Part shown: positions 38,373 to 48,112 of the stretch, one piece after another
Layout of the letters: every line of letters starts with the position of its first letter
Position numbering within the stretch: the first letter of the stretch is position 1
From: Pseudomonas putida
Lineage (GTDB): Bacteria > Pseudomonadota > Gammaproteobacteria > Pseudomonadales > Pseudomonadaceae
NCBI RefSeq assembly: GCF_001976065.1
Contig: NZ_MNAH01000001.1
Coordinates: 849,952 to 913,951, forward strand
Direction of reading: 5' to 3'
Length of the DNA: 64,000 nt
Notes under the pieces: generated by a model
Seen by the model: the letters and a program-made list of their open reading frames with translations, nothing else
Database searches by the model: none
Told to the model about the DNA's origin: nothing
Program-made: the position numbers and the translations under genes

Positions 38373-39731
38373 TTAGAAATAGACCAGTGCCTCGACCAGC
38401 CCGGTCATTTGCGTACGGTCGCGGCCGTTGCCGTAGATGCGATCGTGATCAAGCGGCTCGAACCAGTCGTATCGCAACTCGGGGCGCAGGCTGAGGTTTT
38501 TGCTGACGTCCCAGCGCAGGCCGACGGTCAAGGCATTGAAGTCGCCCCGCGCAGTGCTGGTGGGGAACAGCACAAATCCGTCATGGTCGCGAAAGTGTTC
38601 ACCGCGCAGCGAGAACGCCAAATCAGGGCGCGATTGATAGGTCAACACGCTGTTGACGCCCCACCAGGAAGCACCGTCGAAGCCCGGTCCGGTGACGATG
38701 TCCACGGTATCGGCTTTGCCATCGCCGGACTGTCGGCCGTAGACCAACTCGGCGCCCATCGACCATTGCTTATCAAAGGCATGCCAACCATTAAGCGAGT
38801 GCTGTTGGCGAAGCTGACCGTGGGGTGAAATCAGCCGCGCGGTGGGCGCCTGTACGTCATCGACGTTGTGGTTCTCCTCGTCGCCAACCATGAACTCGTA
38901 GTCGACCCAAGTGCCCATATCGGCGGTGCGCCAACGCAGGGCGCCCATCAGCGACTTGCCGTGATTGTTGTCGCGCAGGTTGTTCCAACCTTGTACAACT
39001 CCCAGCTCGGCACCGAGCAGACCGCTATCGCCACTGAAAAGACGGGTGCTGGCGAGGACGCCGGACACGGTGCTGGGCTCGGTGACGAAGGCGTAGGTCT
39101 TGCTGGCGAACGGGTTGCGTGCCTCACGAATGTTCGGGGGAATCTCGTAGCCGATGGCTGGGCCGAAGATGCCGGCTATCAGACTGACGCCAGGACCGTA
39201 GGGCATGTACATCGATGCGAACAGGTTGGGGGTGGCGACAAACTTCTGCTTGTGGCGTTTGGCTGAGTCGGGGTCGTCGTCGCCCGGCGAATTGGCATCC
39301 CAGTGCATATCCCAGCCGAACGTGCGGGCGAATTGCCCGTTGCGCCCGTAGAGGGTTTCCATGCTGAAACCGAAGGAGAACTCCTGAGGACTTGGCCCCG
39401 GCAGGGGAGTGACGCGTGGGATAACGTTGGCAACCAGTGGCTTGTCGATAAACAAATGCACCGAGGCCAGCTCCAGGCCCTCGTCCGAGTATCCGGTCAG
39501 CGGCAGGTTGCTCAGGCCGTCGTCGCGCTCATCGCTGGTAGAACGGTTGTTGCGCACGTAACCGATGTCGAGCAGCCCTGAGACCTTGATTCCATAATCC
39601 TGCTCCAGGCTTGGGCCGAAAAGGCTGCGTACCAGCGAGCCTTCACCCTTTTCCTGTTCTTGCGCCTGCACATGCAGTGATGCGAGGGCGAGCAAACCCG
39701 CACCGAGCATTTTTTTGCCGATGTTCAACAT
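38373..39731 (-). CDS. BBP2/OmpL-like beta-barrel porin
   Basis: 452 residues. The signal peptide ends near VQA. The mature barrel has repeated strand blocks, a GDGKADTVDI stretch and a terminal VEALVYF, as in putative beta-barrel porin-2 (OmpL-like) proteins. AAGAGG precedes the start. It lies between the MFS and hydroxylase genes and most likely lets the aromatic substrate cross the outer membrane. Confidence 0.78.
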   Translation of the reverse strand: MLNIGKKMLGAGLLALASLHVQAQEQEKGEGSLVRSLFGPSLEQDYGIKVSGLLDIGYVRNNRSTSDERDDGLSNLPLTGYSDEGLELASVHLFIDKPLVANVIPRVTPLPGPSPQEFSFGFSMETLYGRNGQFARTFGWDMHWDANSPGDDDPDSAKRHKQKFVATPNLFASMYMPYGPGVSLIAGIFGPAIGYEIPPNIREARNPFASKTYAFVTEPSTVSGVLASTRLFSGDSGLLGAELGVVQGWNNLRDNNHGKSLMGALRWRTADMGTWVDYEFMVGDEENHNVDDVQAPTARLISPHGQLRQQHSLNGWHAFDKQWSMGAELVYGRQSGDGKADTVDIVTGPGFDGASWWGVNSVLTYQSRPDLAFSLRGEHFRDHDGFVLFPTSTARGDFNALTVGLRWDVSKNLSLRPELRYDWFEPLDHDRIYGNGRDRTQMTGLVEALVYF

Positions 39732-39866
39732 GACCAGCCTCTTTTATTGTTGTTATTGCGGGTGACGCGAAAGCCGTCGCGCATGCTTGTTTCACGGGCA
39801 AACGATGCCCGTGGCGGGCCGTTGCCGACCCGCGCGAACGTTCATGCGTTCAGAGGGTGTAAAGGA

Positions 39867-41633
39867 CTAGCGGCGGTCGAGCAGGCTCTTCAGTACGTCG
39901 AGCAGGACCGACACATTGGCATGCCTGGCGCTCTGTGCACGCCAACCAATGTGGTTGTCGGGACGCACCAACAGGCAGCCGTCCTCTTCAATCTCGCGTA
40001 AGCGAGCCCAGTCGCCATAGCTGTCGGCGTAGTCCAGGCCGATACCGATACGCCTGGCTTGCAACTCGATGCCCAGCTCACGGGCCGCGGCCTCGGCGGC
40101 CTGGCTCCAGACCCCGCCGCCATGACCGGTGAGCAGGGTCAGACGGCCCTTGCCGCAGATATCCAGCGTCGACACCCGCCGGCCCTGGGCATCATGCAGC
40201 CAGGCGTGGGGCAAGCGCGCGCCGGGCCAGGTGGTGGCGTGGTAATACAATTCGCGGTCTCGTGTATAGGCCGGTTGTTCGCTGCCATCATCGATGACCG
40301 CTGAGCTGCGATAGCGCTGACCCAGTTCCACGCCATGGCAGTTGAACTGATAGTTCTGCAGGGCGATGGCCTGGTTCAGCTCGGCGCGGCGCTCGCGACC
40401 GACTTCGCTTTCGGCGTACAGCTCACCCAGGCTGGCCCAGCCTTCTTCTTCGCTCTGTCCCGGCTTGAAGCCGAGGGCGTTGGCAATCGGCAGCATGTTG
40501 CGCACGCTGCCCATCGCTCGGTCAACGACCTGCCGACCGACTGGCTGGCGCTCGGTGTTGTAACTGTCCAGCAAGCCGGGACCGGCTTGGCCATTGATCA
40601 CCATGGCGAGCTTCCAGGCCAGGTTGTACACGTCCTGCACCGAGGTGTTTGTGCCCAGGCCATTGGCCGGCGGGTGGCGGTGCACGGCATCGCCGGCGCA
40701 GAACACCCGCCCCTGGGAGTACCGGTTGGCGACAACATGGTTGATCTGCCACTTGCTGGTGGAGAGGATTTCGACAGGGATTTCAGCGTCGCCGATCACC
40801 CGTCGAGCGCGCTCGATGATGGCCGCTTCGCTCAGGTCCGGCTCGCCCTGGGCGGGGTCGTACATATAGAGCATCACCCATTCGGTCCATGGTTTTACAC
40901 AGATGAAGGTGCCGCTGCCCACCCAGTAGTCGTTGCCCGGCTGGACCATCCAGTACAGCACGCCGGGGCGGCTCTCACAGTAGCGGCGCAGGTCGGCGCG
41001 CAGCCAGACATTGACCGCGCAACCCAGGCCCATTTCACCTTCCATGGGGATTCCGAGCAGTTCCATCACACGACTGCGCGCCCCGTCCGCGCCGATCATG
41101 TACTGGGCGCGAACCTGATATTCGTGGCCCACGGTGCGATCGAGAATGCGCGCGGTGACGCCGTCTGCATCCTGGGTAAAGTCGAGCAGTTCGCTGTTGA
41201 AGCGCATCTCGCTACCCGCTCGCAACGCTTCGTTGGCAATGATCGGCTCAAGCACGTGCTGGGGGATGTTGCACATCGCCGAGGGGCTGGCCGTCTCATA
41301 GTCGGACTTGCGCTCGATGGCGTTGCCCCAGGTCAGCAGGCGACCCAGTTCCTGGCCCGCAAAACTGGTGGCCCAGACATTGTTGGCCATCAACTCATGC
41401 GGCGTGGCGGCGGCGACGACCGAGGCTTCAACACCGGCATCGCGGAACACCTCGACGGTGCGCTGGTTGGTGATGTGCGCCCGTGGGCTGTTGGCGGTCC
41501 AGCGATATTTGTTGATCAACAGGCTTTTGATGCCATAGCGCGACAGCAGCAGCGAGGCGGCGAGACCGGCAGGCCCTCCGCCAACGATCAATACGGGTAC
41601 TTCAAGGATTTCAGTAGAGTGTTGCTGGTTCAT
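39867..41633 (-). CDS. FAD-dependent aromatic hydroxylase (TfdB/PheA-like)
   Basis: 588 residues from the ATG at 41633, preceded by CGGAG. The open frame extends far upstream, but that part overlaps the dioxygenase gene and is not coding. The FAD site GGGPAGLAAS is at residues 18-27, the IGADGARSRV motif follows in the middle, and GDAVHRHPPANGLGTNTSV binds flavin. The length and C-terminal thioredoxin-like extension fit the 2,4-dichlorophenol/phenol monooxygenase group. It likely hydroxylates a phenolic ring ortho to a hydroxyl to yield a catechol for the neighbouring extradiol dioxygenase. Confidence 0.9.
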   Translation of the reverse strand: MNQQHSTEILEVPVLIVGGGPAGLAASLLLSRYGIKSLLINKYRWTANSPRAHITNQRTVEVFRDAGVEASVVAAATPHELMANNVWATSFAGQELGRLLTWGNAIERKSDYETASPSAMCNIPQHVLEPIIANEALRAGSEMRFNSELLDFTQDADGVTARILDRTVGHEYQVRAQYMIGADGARSRVMELLGIPMEGEMGLGCAVNVWLRADLRRYCESRPGVLYWMVQPGNDYWVGSGTFICVKPWTEWVMLYMYDPAQGEPDLSEAAIIERARRVIGDAEIPVEILSTSKWQINHVVANRYSQGRVFCAGDAVHRHPPANGLGTNTSVQDVYNLAWKLAMVINGQAGPGLLDSYNTERQPVGRQVVDRAMGSVRNMLPIANALGFKPGQSEEEGWASLGELYAESEVGRERRAELNQAIALQNYQFNCHGVELGQRYRSSAVIDDGSEQPAYTRDRELYYHATTWPGARLPHAWLHDAQGRRVSTLDICGKGRLTLLTGHGGGVWSQAAEAAARELGIELQARRIGIGLDYADSYGDWARLREIEEDGCLLVRPDNHIGWRAQSARHANVSVLLDVLKSLLDRR

Positions 41634-41673
41634 GTCTTTGCTCCGCAATCTTTTTCTTGTGTAACGGACCGGT

Positions 41674-42612
41674 TCATTGAGCTTCGTAGTTGACGACGAA
41701 TTCGTCGGGCACATCGGGTCCCCAGAGGTACAGCGAATCCTCGGGCGGATGGTTGCCGGCTTGCCAGTCGATACCCGCCGGGACAAAGTCGATGTCGCAG
41801 GAGTACTCGCTGTAGCTGCCCCATGGGTCACGGACGTAGTAGAAATAGTTGGAACCCAGCACGTGTCTGCCAAAGCCCCATCCTTGCTTCCAGCCCTGAT
41901 CGGCCATGCGCATGGCGCCCAGGCCCACCTCGTTGACGGACGCGACGTCCCAGCTGCAGTGGTGGAAGCCGGTGCCTTGTGACTGCACGAAGGCAACGGT
42001 GTGATGGTCGGCGCCGTGTACCGTGTGCATAAAGGCGACGATGTGTTCCGAGCGGTCCGACAGGCGAATACCCAGTGCCCGTTCATAGAACCCGATGGTC
42101 CGCGCCACGTCCGGGGTGAACAGCATGATGTGCGACAAACGTCGTGGCCGGACTTGCGGTGCATGACGGCGATAGGGTGAACCGCGCTCGCCGCCGGCGC
42201 AGCTTTCAAAACTGACGGCAGGTTTGCAATCGGGCGTGACCTTGGCAGCACGCCGCACCTCGACCCGGGTGCCATCCGGGGCGACGAAACGGAATCCTTC
42301 GTCGGCGAGCGGCGATACCTCGCAGCCCTCTGACGTCACTTGTTCCTGCAAGGTCTTCAGATCGGCTGCATAGGCACCGAAGGCGATGTGTCGCAGCTTT
42401 TTAGCAGGGCCTTTGTGCAGGTAAGCCCAGGGGTGCGGATCTCCGAAGGTTCGCAGCACCAGCGTACCGGCTTCCTCGCGGACATCCAGGCCAAAGCATG
42501 TGTAGAAATCCCGGGCGGTTTCCAGGCAGGGTACATCCAGGGCGTAGTGGTCCAGCGAGTGGACCCCCAACGGGCGGGGCGAACCGTCCAATGCCTTGTC
42601 TAACAAGGTCAT
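41674..42612 (-). CDS. Extradiol ring-cleavage dioxygenase (VOC type I), module 1
   Basis: 312 residues from the ATG at 42612, preceded by GGAGGAATACGT. Two VOC domains are present. The likely Fe(II) ligands are the His of ADHHTVAF and, near the end, the Glu of YSEYSCDIDF; an N-terminal His is in SLDHYALDV. It would cleave a catechol next to the hydroxyls. It sits between the hydroxylase and FAH genes with about 40 and 85 bp gaps, in one operon. Confidence 0.88.
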   Translation of the reverse strand: MTLLDKALDGSPRPLGVHSLDHYALDVPCLETARDFYTCFGLDVREEAGTLVLRTFGDPHPWAYLHKGPAKKLRHIAFGAYAADLKTLQEQVTSEGCEVSPLADEGFRFVAPDGTRVEVRRAAKVTPDCKPAVSFESCAGGERGSPYRRHAPQVRPRRLSHIMLFTPDVARTIGFYERALGIRLSDRSEHIVAFMHTVHGADHHTVAFVQSQGTGFHHCSWDVASVNEVGLGAMRMADQGWKQGWGFGRHVLGSNYFYYVRDPWGSYSEYSCDIDFVPAGIDWQAGNHPPEDSLYLWGPDVPDEFVVNYEAQ

Positions 42613-42697
42613 TACGTATTCCTCCAACTGTCGCGGCCTGCATCGGGCCGCTTTCTTGTTGTCGAGCCATGCGGGTCGGCATGGGCTGTGTTAACCA

Positions 42698-43531
42698 CTA
42701 CGCTTCGTCGATCACCGGATTGACCAGCTTGCCGATACCTTCGATCGACACCTCGACCACGTCACCAGGCTTGAGGTAGACCTTGGGGTTCATGCCGAAA
42801 CCGACACCGGCCGGGGTGCCGCTGACAATCACGTCGCCGGCTTGCAGCGTGACCGCTTCACTGAGGGTGGAGATGACAGTCGCTACATCGAAGAGCATGT
42901 CCTGGGTGTTGGCGGACTGAACGATTTTTCCGTTGACTCGGGTTTCCAGCAGCAAGCCCTTGCCACCGGCGGGCAATTCATCGGCAGTGACCAGATCCGG
43001 CCCGAACGCGCCGGTATCGTCGAAATTTTTGCCTACGGTCCATTGCGGCGACTTGAACTGGTAGTCGCGTACCGAACCTTCATTGAACAGGGCATAGCCA
43101 GCGACGTGCTCAAGCGCCTGGTCTTTTGGAATGTGGCGACCACCGCTTTTCAGGATCACGGCCATTTCGCCTTCGTAGTCCAGGGTGTCGGATATTTTTG
43201 GACGGATCAGCGGTTTGTTGTGGGCCGTCAGGCTGCTGTTGAAGCGCGGGAACAGTGTCGGGTAGTCCGGCTGAGCGTAGGGCGACTCCTTGGTGTGATC
43301 GGCGTAATTCAGGCCGACACAGATTATTTTTCCCGGTTTGCGCATCAACGGCAGGTAGTCCTGTTCACCGATTTCGACACTCGGGCCTTGGGCGTTCGCA
43401 CCATAGGTGACCAGATCCACGCCACGTTCTAGCAGTGATTCCAGCGTCTCCTCACCCAGCACTTTGACGCCATCGGCAGTGCGAACGCCAAGCACGGCGC
43501 GGCCTTGATGATTGAAATATACGTATCGCAT
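42698..43531 (-). CDS. Fumarylacetoacetate hydrolase-fold enzyme, module 1
   Basis: 277 residues with AAGAGG before the ATG. The FAH signature region GLNYADHTKES and PRFNSSL, the acidic metal ligands in DYEGEMAVIL, and the late DVIVSGTPAGVGFG stretch are present. Such enzymes hydrolyse or decarboxylate ring-cleavage products (2-hydroxymuconate-type or fumarylpyruvate). It is the first gene of the minus-strand module and is divergent from the GntR gene. Confidence 0.9.
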   Translation of the reverse strand: MRYVYFNHQGRAVLGVRTADGVKVLGEETLESLLERGVDLVTYGANAQGPSVEIGEQDYLPLMRKPGKIICVGLNYADHTKESPYAQPDYPTLFPRFNSSLTAHNKPLIRPKISDTLDYEGEMAVILKSGGRHIPKDQALEHVAGYALFNEGSVRDYQFKSPQWTVGKNFDDTGAFGPDLVTADELPAGGKGLLLETRVNGKIVQSANTQDMLFDVATVISTLSEAVTLQAGDVIVSGTPAGVGFGMNPKVYLKPGDVVEVSIEGIGKLVNPVIDEA

Positions 43532-43597
43532 GCGGGGAACCTCTTGTTGTGGTGAGAGCCGCCAGAAGGCAGTGGCTTGTTGGATAAAAAGCTAACG

Positions 43598-43633
43598 CCA
43601 TAAAAATATACCGTCAACCATAAAATATATTTT
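43598..43633. promoter_or_regulatory. Direct repeats and palindrome in the FAH-GntR divergent region
   Basis: CCATAAAAATATA (43598-43610) and CCATAAAATATAT (43618-43630) repeat with a 20-bp period, about two helical turns. The second overlaps the perfect 12-bp palindrome AAAATATATTTT (43622-43633). Placed between the divergent FAH and GntR genes, this is a candidate GntR operator and promoter region. Confidence 0.55.
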
Positions 43634-43703
43634 CTTGTTATTTTCTATTAATCACAGCCCTGTGTATGATTTGGTCACGACCGTCGCAGGATGATGTTTT
43701 TCC

Positions 43704-44444
43704 ATGAACCAACCCGAACAATGGCCCGATAGAAGCGAGGCTCCCGAGAAGCGCACCATGGCGTCGCAGCTGGAGGTGCGTGTTCGCCAGGACATCATCA
43801 ATGGGCGGCTGATGCCCGGCAGCCGATTGCGGCTCAAGGAGCTGGCGGACTTCTATGACGCCGGGGTGATTCCGTTGCGCGAGGCGCTGTCGAGATTGGC
43901 GGCGACGGGATTCGTCGATGCCGAGGACCAGAAAGGTTTCAGTGTTGGCCGCATCTCCGCGCAGGAGATCCGTGACATCACGGACACGCGACTGCATATC
44001 GAGTGCAGGGCGCTGGCCTTGTCGATCAGTCAGGGTGATGTGGAGTGGGAGAGCAGGGTGATCGCCGCGCACCATCGCCTGGATCGTTTGCCTGTCATCG
44101 AGGGGGTGGAGCGTCTGCTTAAACCTGAGTGGGAAGTCGCCCACGACGCCTTTCACAAAGCGCTATTGTCCAGCTGCGGCTCATCCTGGCTGCTGCGTTT
44201 TGCCGCAACGCTGCGCGACCAGACGGCGCGCTATCGTCTGCTCTCCATGCATTACGCCGACAGTGATTCACGCGACGTCAGGGGAGAGCACAAGAGCCTG
44301 CTTGACGCGGCTTTGAGCAAGGACATCAAGGCGGCCTGTGAGATTCTTTCTGCACACTATGAAGAAACCACTCAGCGGGTCCTGAGCCATGAGTTGCTTC
44401 AGGGCAGCGCGGGTTCGGCAGTGAAAACCCGGAAGATTTCCTAG
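43704..44444 (+). CDS. GntR-family regulator, FCD subfamily
   Basis: 246 residues. The winged helix at residues 20-85 contains RVRQDIINGRLMPGSRLRLKEL, as in GntR proteins. An FCD effector domain follows with RLHIECRALALSIS and the metal/ligand His positions in HHRLDRL and AHYEETTQ. It faces the FAH gene divergently, so it most likely represses the minus-strand meta-cleavage operon and itself. Its stop shares CTAG with the convergent TetR gene. Confidence 0.9.
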   Translation: MNQPEQWPDRSEAPEKRTMASQLEVRVRQDIINGRLMPGSRLRLKELADFYDAGVIPLREALSRLAATGFVDAEDQKGFSVGRISAQEIRDITDTRLHIECRALALSISQGDVEWESRVIAAHHRLDRLPVIEGVERLLKPEWEVAHDAFHKALLSSCGSSWLLRFAATLRDQTARYRLLSMHYADSDSRDVRGEHKSLLDAALSKDIKAACEILSAHYEETTQRVLSHELLQGSAGSAVKTRKIS

Positions 44445-45061
44445 CGCGCCAGCGGCAACAACCCTTTGATGAAAATGGAGATGGTCTCTGTGATCAGGTG
44501 CTCCCTTTCCGCTTTCGAAGGGCACTTGCCAAGCCCGAGCAAGCAACGCAATTGCAGGTCGCCTGTCAGCGCATCGAGGAAAATCTTCGCGCGGGTATGG
44601 GCGTTGCCTGGTGTAATCAGCCCGGCTTCCTCAGCCCATTTGAAGTACTCGGCCAGGCAGTTGTAAGCCGTCGCCGGTGCTGCGTCAAAGAATGACTGCG
44701 CCGCCTCCGGAGCACGTAGCGCTTCGGCAACAATCAGGCGGTGCAGGGCGATGGTGCGAGGCGATAGCACAACATCCAGGAAGATCTTCGCAATGCTCGA
44801 CAGGGCTTCCTGCAAGGGCTGTTGCTTGAGATCCATGTGGGTGAGAGGGCTGACGTTCTCCGCACAGAGCTGCTCGATAATCGCCGAAAACAAGCCCTCC
44901 TTGCCGCCAAAGTAGCTATAGATCGTGCGCTTCGATCCGCCGGTTTTCGCAATAAGCCCGTCGACACTGACCCCGGAGTACCCCTCCGTGAGGAACATGT
45001 CGGTCGCTATTTTAAGAATGCCTTGACGCTTTGCTGCCTGTTTGGGGGTCGGTGATTCCAT
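44441..45061 (-). CDS. TetR-family repressor
   Basis: 206 residues from the ATG at 45061; the open frame to 45226 is not needed. The N-terminal helix-turn-helix contains VDGLIAKTGGSKRTIYSYFGGKEGLF. The C-terminal domain is of the TetR_C_7/AefR-like type. It is divergent from the FAH gene at 45298, and a perfect inverted repeat lies between them. It most likely represses the plus-strand module. Confidence 0.9.
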   Translation of the reverse strand: MESPTPKQAAKRQGILKIATDMFLTEGYSGVSVDGLIAKTGGSKRTIYSYFGGKEGLFSAIIEQLCAENVSPLTHMDLKQQPLQEALSSIAKIFLDVVLSPRTIALHRLIVAEALRAPEAAQSFFDAAPATAYNCLAEYFKWAEEAGLITPGNAHTRAKIFLDALTGDLQLRCLLGLGKCPSKAEREHLITETISIFIKGLLPLAR

Positions 45062-45239
45062 GTGGCTCGGGTATTCCTGAAAAGTACGCTGCGAAGTTCG
45101 CCATAGCCTACGCCGCTCCAGGTATGCGTTCCAGCCGCGCAGGCATCCATCGTGCGCATGAGTCAGGCAAAAAAATTTATAAAAAAGGCGGTCAGCACTC
45201 TTGACCCGTCTTTCGTTTGGGTGCACCTTTCGTCACAAG

Positions 45240-45260
45240 GGTACGGTAACGTACCGTACC
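45240..45260. promoter_or_regulatory. Perfect inverted repeat, probable TetR operator
   Basis: GGTACGGTA and TACCGTACC are exact reverse complements around ACG. The repeat lies 38 bp before the FAH start and about 180 bp from the divergent TetR start. A possible -10 (TACATA, about 45271) lies downstream. TetR dimers bind such repeats, so repression of the plus-strand module is likely. Confidence 0.8.
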
Positions 45261-45297
45261 ATTACGAAAATACATAAGAACAATAGAGGTACAGATC

Positions 45298-46164
45298 ATG
45301 CGTTTTGTACAATTCGTAGAAGGCACTTCCAAAGGCCTGGGTATCGAGCAAGAGGGCATTCTGCGCGGCCTGAACGAAAGCGAAGCCGGCTACCCGGGCG
45401 CGCTACATGACCTGCTCGCGGCAGGCGAGGGCGCATTGCAAGCCGCCCACGAGCGCTTGAAAGATGCGCGTTTGCTTGATCCCTCGAACATACGTTACCT
45501 GCCACCTCTCGAACGTCCGGGCAAGATTGTCTGTGTCGGCCTGAATTATGCCGATCACACCAGGGAAAGCCCGTACGAGCAGCCTTCCTACCCAACGTTT
45601 TTTCCTCGCTTCGCCTCGAGCCTGGTTGGCCATGGCGAACCCATCATTCGTCCACGTATCTCCGAGCAACTGGATTTCGAAGGTGAACTGGCGGTCGTCA
45701 TCGGTACCGGTGGCCGACACATCACCAAGGATCGTGCTCTGGAACATGTTGCGGGTTATGCGATCTTCAACGAAGCCTCAATCCGTGATTACCAGTTCAA
45801 ATCGCCGCAATGGACGATTGGCAAGAACTTCGATGCCACCGGCGCGTTTGGGCCGACCTTCGTCAGTGCCGACGAACTGCCGCCAGGGGCAAGCGGCCTG
45901 AATCTGGTCACGCGCCTCAATGGGGCAATCGTGCAGCAGGGCAACACCGCCGACATGGTCTTCAGCGTCGTCGACCTGATTTCCATTCTCAGTGAAGCGG
46001 TCACCCTGGAGCCCGGTGACGTCATTATCACCGGTACGCCGGCGGGGATCGGCTGGGCGCGTCGTCCGCCACTGTTCATGAAACCTGGCGATCTGTGCAC
46101 TGTAGAGATCGAAGGGCTCGGCACGCTGAGCAATCTGATCGCCGACGAACAATCACCGGCCTGA
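45298..46164 (+). CDS. Fumarylacetoacetate hydrolase-fold enzyme, module 2
   Basis: 288 residues, with AGAGG before the ATG. The same FAH features as the module 1 copy are seen: GLNYADHTRES, LDFEGELAVVIG and DVIITGTPAGIGWA. The two proteins are clearly paralogous. It would act on a ring-cleavage product. It is the first gene after the TetR operator. Confidence 0.9.
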   Translation: MRFVQFVEGTSKGLGIEQEGILRGLNESEAGYPGALHDLLAAGEGALQAAHERLKDARLLDPSNIRYLPPLERPGKIVCVGLNYADHTRESPYEQPSYPTFFPRFASSLVGHGEPIIRPRISEQLDFEGELAVVIGTGGRHITKDRALEHVAGYAIFNEASIRDYQFKSPQWTIGKNFDATGAFGPTFVSADELPPGASGLNLVTRLNGAIVQQGNTADMVFSVVDLISILSEAVTLEPGDVIITGTPAGIGWARRPPLFMKPGDLCTVEIEGLGTLSNLIADEQSPA

Positions 46165-46354
46165 AGCCAGGCGTCAGCCTTACTTTCGAGATAGCGGAGT
46201 AACCGCCCCGACTGGGTCGACCGCTGATTCTCCGATTCATGGTGGCCACCTTTCTTGCGAATTGCTTTGCAGTTCACGGACCCGGCTGCCTTGATTTTTG
46301 CTGACGGCCCGTTTTTAGAGACAGCACTCTGTTATCGGCCGTCGAGGAACTATC

Positions 46355-47350
46355 GTGTTGCAGATAAAAGACATCAACCACGTCGTCTACCGTCATCCCG
46401 ATCTCGCGGTGATTGAACGCTTCCTGACTGATTTCGGTCTGGTCGTCATGCACCGAACCGAACGACGGCTTTACCTGCGTGGCGCTTGTTCGCTGCCCTA
46501 TGTGTATATCGCCGAGAAATCCGAACACAGCAGCTTTGGCGCCATTGCGTTCGCCGTCGAGCGTCTCGACGACCTGCATCAGGCAACACAGCTGCCTGGT
46601 GCATCCGCCATCCACGCACTGGATGGTCCCGGAGGTGGGCAATGCGTCGTGCTGCACGACCCGTCCGGCCGCCGCATCGAGTTGGTCCACGGCATTGAAC
46701 CGGTGGGTTCGTTAACCCTGCGCGCGGCGTTGACCCTCAATTCGGCGCAAGAGAAACAGCGATTCGGTGATGTGCAACGACCCAATAAAGGCGCCGCGCA
46801 AGTGTTGCGTCTCGGCCATGCGGCAATCGGCGTGCAGGACATGGTCGCGCACCTGGACTGGTACAAGCAGGTGCTTGGCATGCTGCCCTCCGATCTGGTG
46901 GTTGAAGAACCCAATCGAGACTGCCCGGCAGCGGCCTTCCTGCGATTGAATCGTGGGAGTGCATGGACCGACCATCACACCATTGCACTGTTCCAGGCGG
47001 AAAAGGACTTTGTCCATCACGTGTCCTACGAGGTTCAAGACTTCGACGCGCAATGCCTGGGACATGCCTGGATGACCCAGCAAGGCTGGTCGCCATTTTG
47101 GGGGGTTGGCCGGCATGTGTTAGGCAGCCAGATCTTCGATTACTGGAGTGACCCGTCCGGCAACCTCATCGAGCATTTCACCGACGGCGACTTGTTCAAT
47201 CAGGACTCACCTTCGGGCTTCACCCAAGCCTGCGACGACAGTCTCTATCAGTGGGGGCCGCCCATGTCGGTGGAGTATTTCCTGGGCGGTAAATGCCAAA
47301 CGCAGGACACCGCTCCCCGTACTGCGGCATCCCGCCAGCGGCGCAGTTGA
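46355..47350 (+). CDS. Extradiol ring-cleavage dioxygenase (VOC type I), module 2
   Basis: 331 residues from a GTG at 46355 with GAGGA ahead of it. Two VOC domains; candidate ligands are the His in INHVVYRH, the His of TDHHTIALF and the Glu of [12 protein letters not shown]. It is homologous to the dioxygenase at 41674 and with the FAH enzyme forms a second meta-cleavage pair. The substrate may be a differently substituted catechol. Confidence 0.86.
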   Translation: MLQIKDINHVVYRHPDLAVIERFLTDFGLVVMHRTERRLYLRGACSLPYVYIAEKSEHSSFGAIAFAVERLDDLHQATQLPGASAIHALDGPGGGQCVVLHDPSGRRIELVHGIEPVGSLTLRAALTLNSAQEKQRFGDVQRPNKGAAQVLRLGHAAIGVQDMVAHLDWYKQVLGMLPSDLVVEEPNRDCPAAAFLRLNRGSAWTDHHTIALFQAEKDFVHHVSYEVQDFDAQCLGHAWMTQQGWSPFWGVGRHVLGSQIFDYWSDPSGNLIEHFTDGDLFNQDSPSGFTQACDDSLYQWGPPMSVEYFLGGKCQTQDTAPRTAASRQRRS

Positions 47351-47373
47351 TCAATACCGACAGGACAGATGCC

Positions 47374-47997
47374 ATGAGCAAAGCAATGACAGAACAGGGA
47401 CTTGACCTGCTGTTTCGGCAGGCCCGAAGCCAGAACGGCTGGCTCGATCAACCCGTGAGCGATGACACGCTCAAAGCACTCTACGACCTGGTGCGCTGGG
47501 GGCCGACCAGCGCCAACGGTTGCCCGGCACGTATCGTATTTTTGCGCAGCGCCGAGTCCCGGCAACGCTTGCTGCCGGCACTGAGCGCCGGCAATGTTGA
47601 AAAGACGTTGAGTGCGCCGGTGACCGCCATCATCGGTTATGACACACGCTTCCACGAGCAATTGCCCAAGCTGTTTCCTCACAACCCCGGCGTGCGCGAC
47701 TGGTTCGCCGGGCAGCCGGAATTGATCGAGTCCACGGCGCTACGCAACAGTTCGATGCAAGGCGGCTACTTCATCCTCGCTGCGCGCGCTCTGGGGCTGG
47801 ACTGCGGGCCGATGTCCGGCTTCGATCATGACCAGGTCGACAGGACATTCTTCGCCACCGATAACGGCCAGGCAGCCAGCTTCCCGGGCATGCAGGTCAA
47901 GTCGAACTTCCTCTGCAACCTCGGTTATGGCGATCCCGCCAAGCTGTTTTCGCGAAGCCCTCGCCTGGGTTTCGAGGAGGCCTGCACGCTGCTGTAA
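47374..47997 (+). CDS. Nitroreductase-family protein (RutE/HadB-like)
   Basis: 207 residues from the ATG at 47374. The FMN phosphate region [18 protein letters not shown] is the family signature, followed by [26 protein letters not shown]. RutE reduces malonic semialdehyde in pyrimidine breakdown; related enzymes reduce quinones or aromatic compounds. Here it stands 23 bp after the dioxygenase, so it probably reduces a quinone or semialdehyde from the aromatic pathway. Confidence 0.85.
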   Translation: MSKAMTEQGLDLLFRQARSQNGWLDQPVSDDTLKALYDLVRWGPTSANGCPARIVFLRSAESRQRLLPALSAGNVEKTLSAPVTAIIGYDTRFHEQLPKLFPHNPGVRDWFAGQPELIESTALRNSSMQGGYFILAARALGLDCGPMSGFDHDQVDRTFFATDNGQAASFPGMQVKSNFLCNLGYGDPAKLFSRSPRLGFEEACTLL

Positions 47998-48112
47998 CTC
48001 TCCACTCACCCTGCAAACAAGCAAATCCTCCAGCCTGATTGATTCGCGCTGCGGCTCATCGCGCCCGATCAATCGGACTGGCAAAACAACAACAAAAACA
48101 AGGAAAACCACG

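Noticed and set aside
40335..41693. 452-codon frame opposite the hydroxylase gene
   Set aside because: Shadow of the FAD-hydroxylase; no homology.
41634..42275. In-frame extension of the hydroxylase to 802 codons
   Set aside because: It overlaps the dioxygenase gene, and the FAD motif and ribosome site fix the start at 41633.
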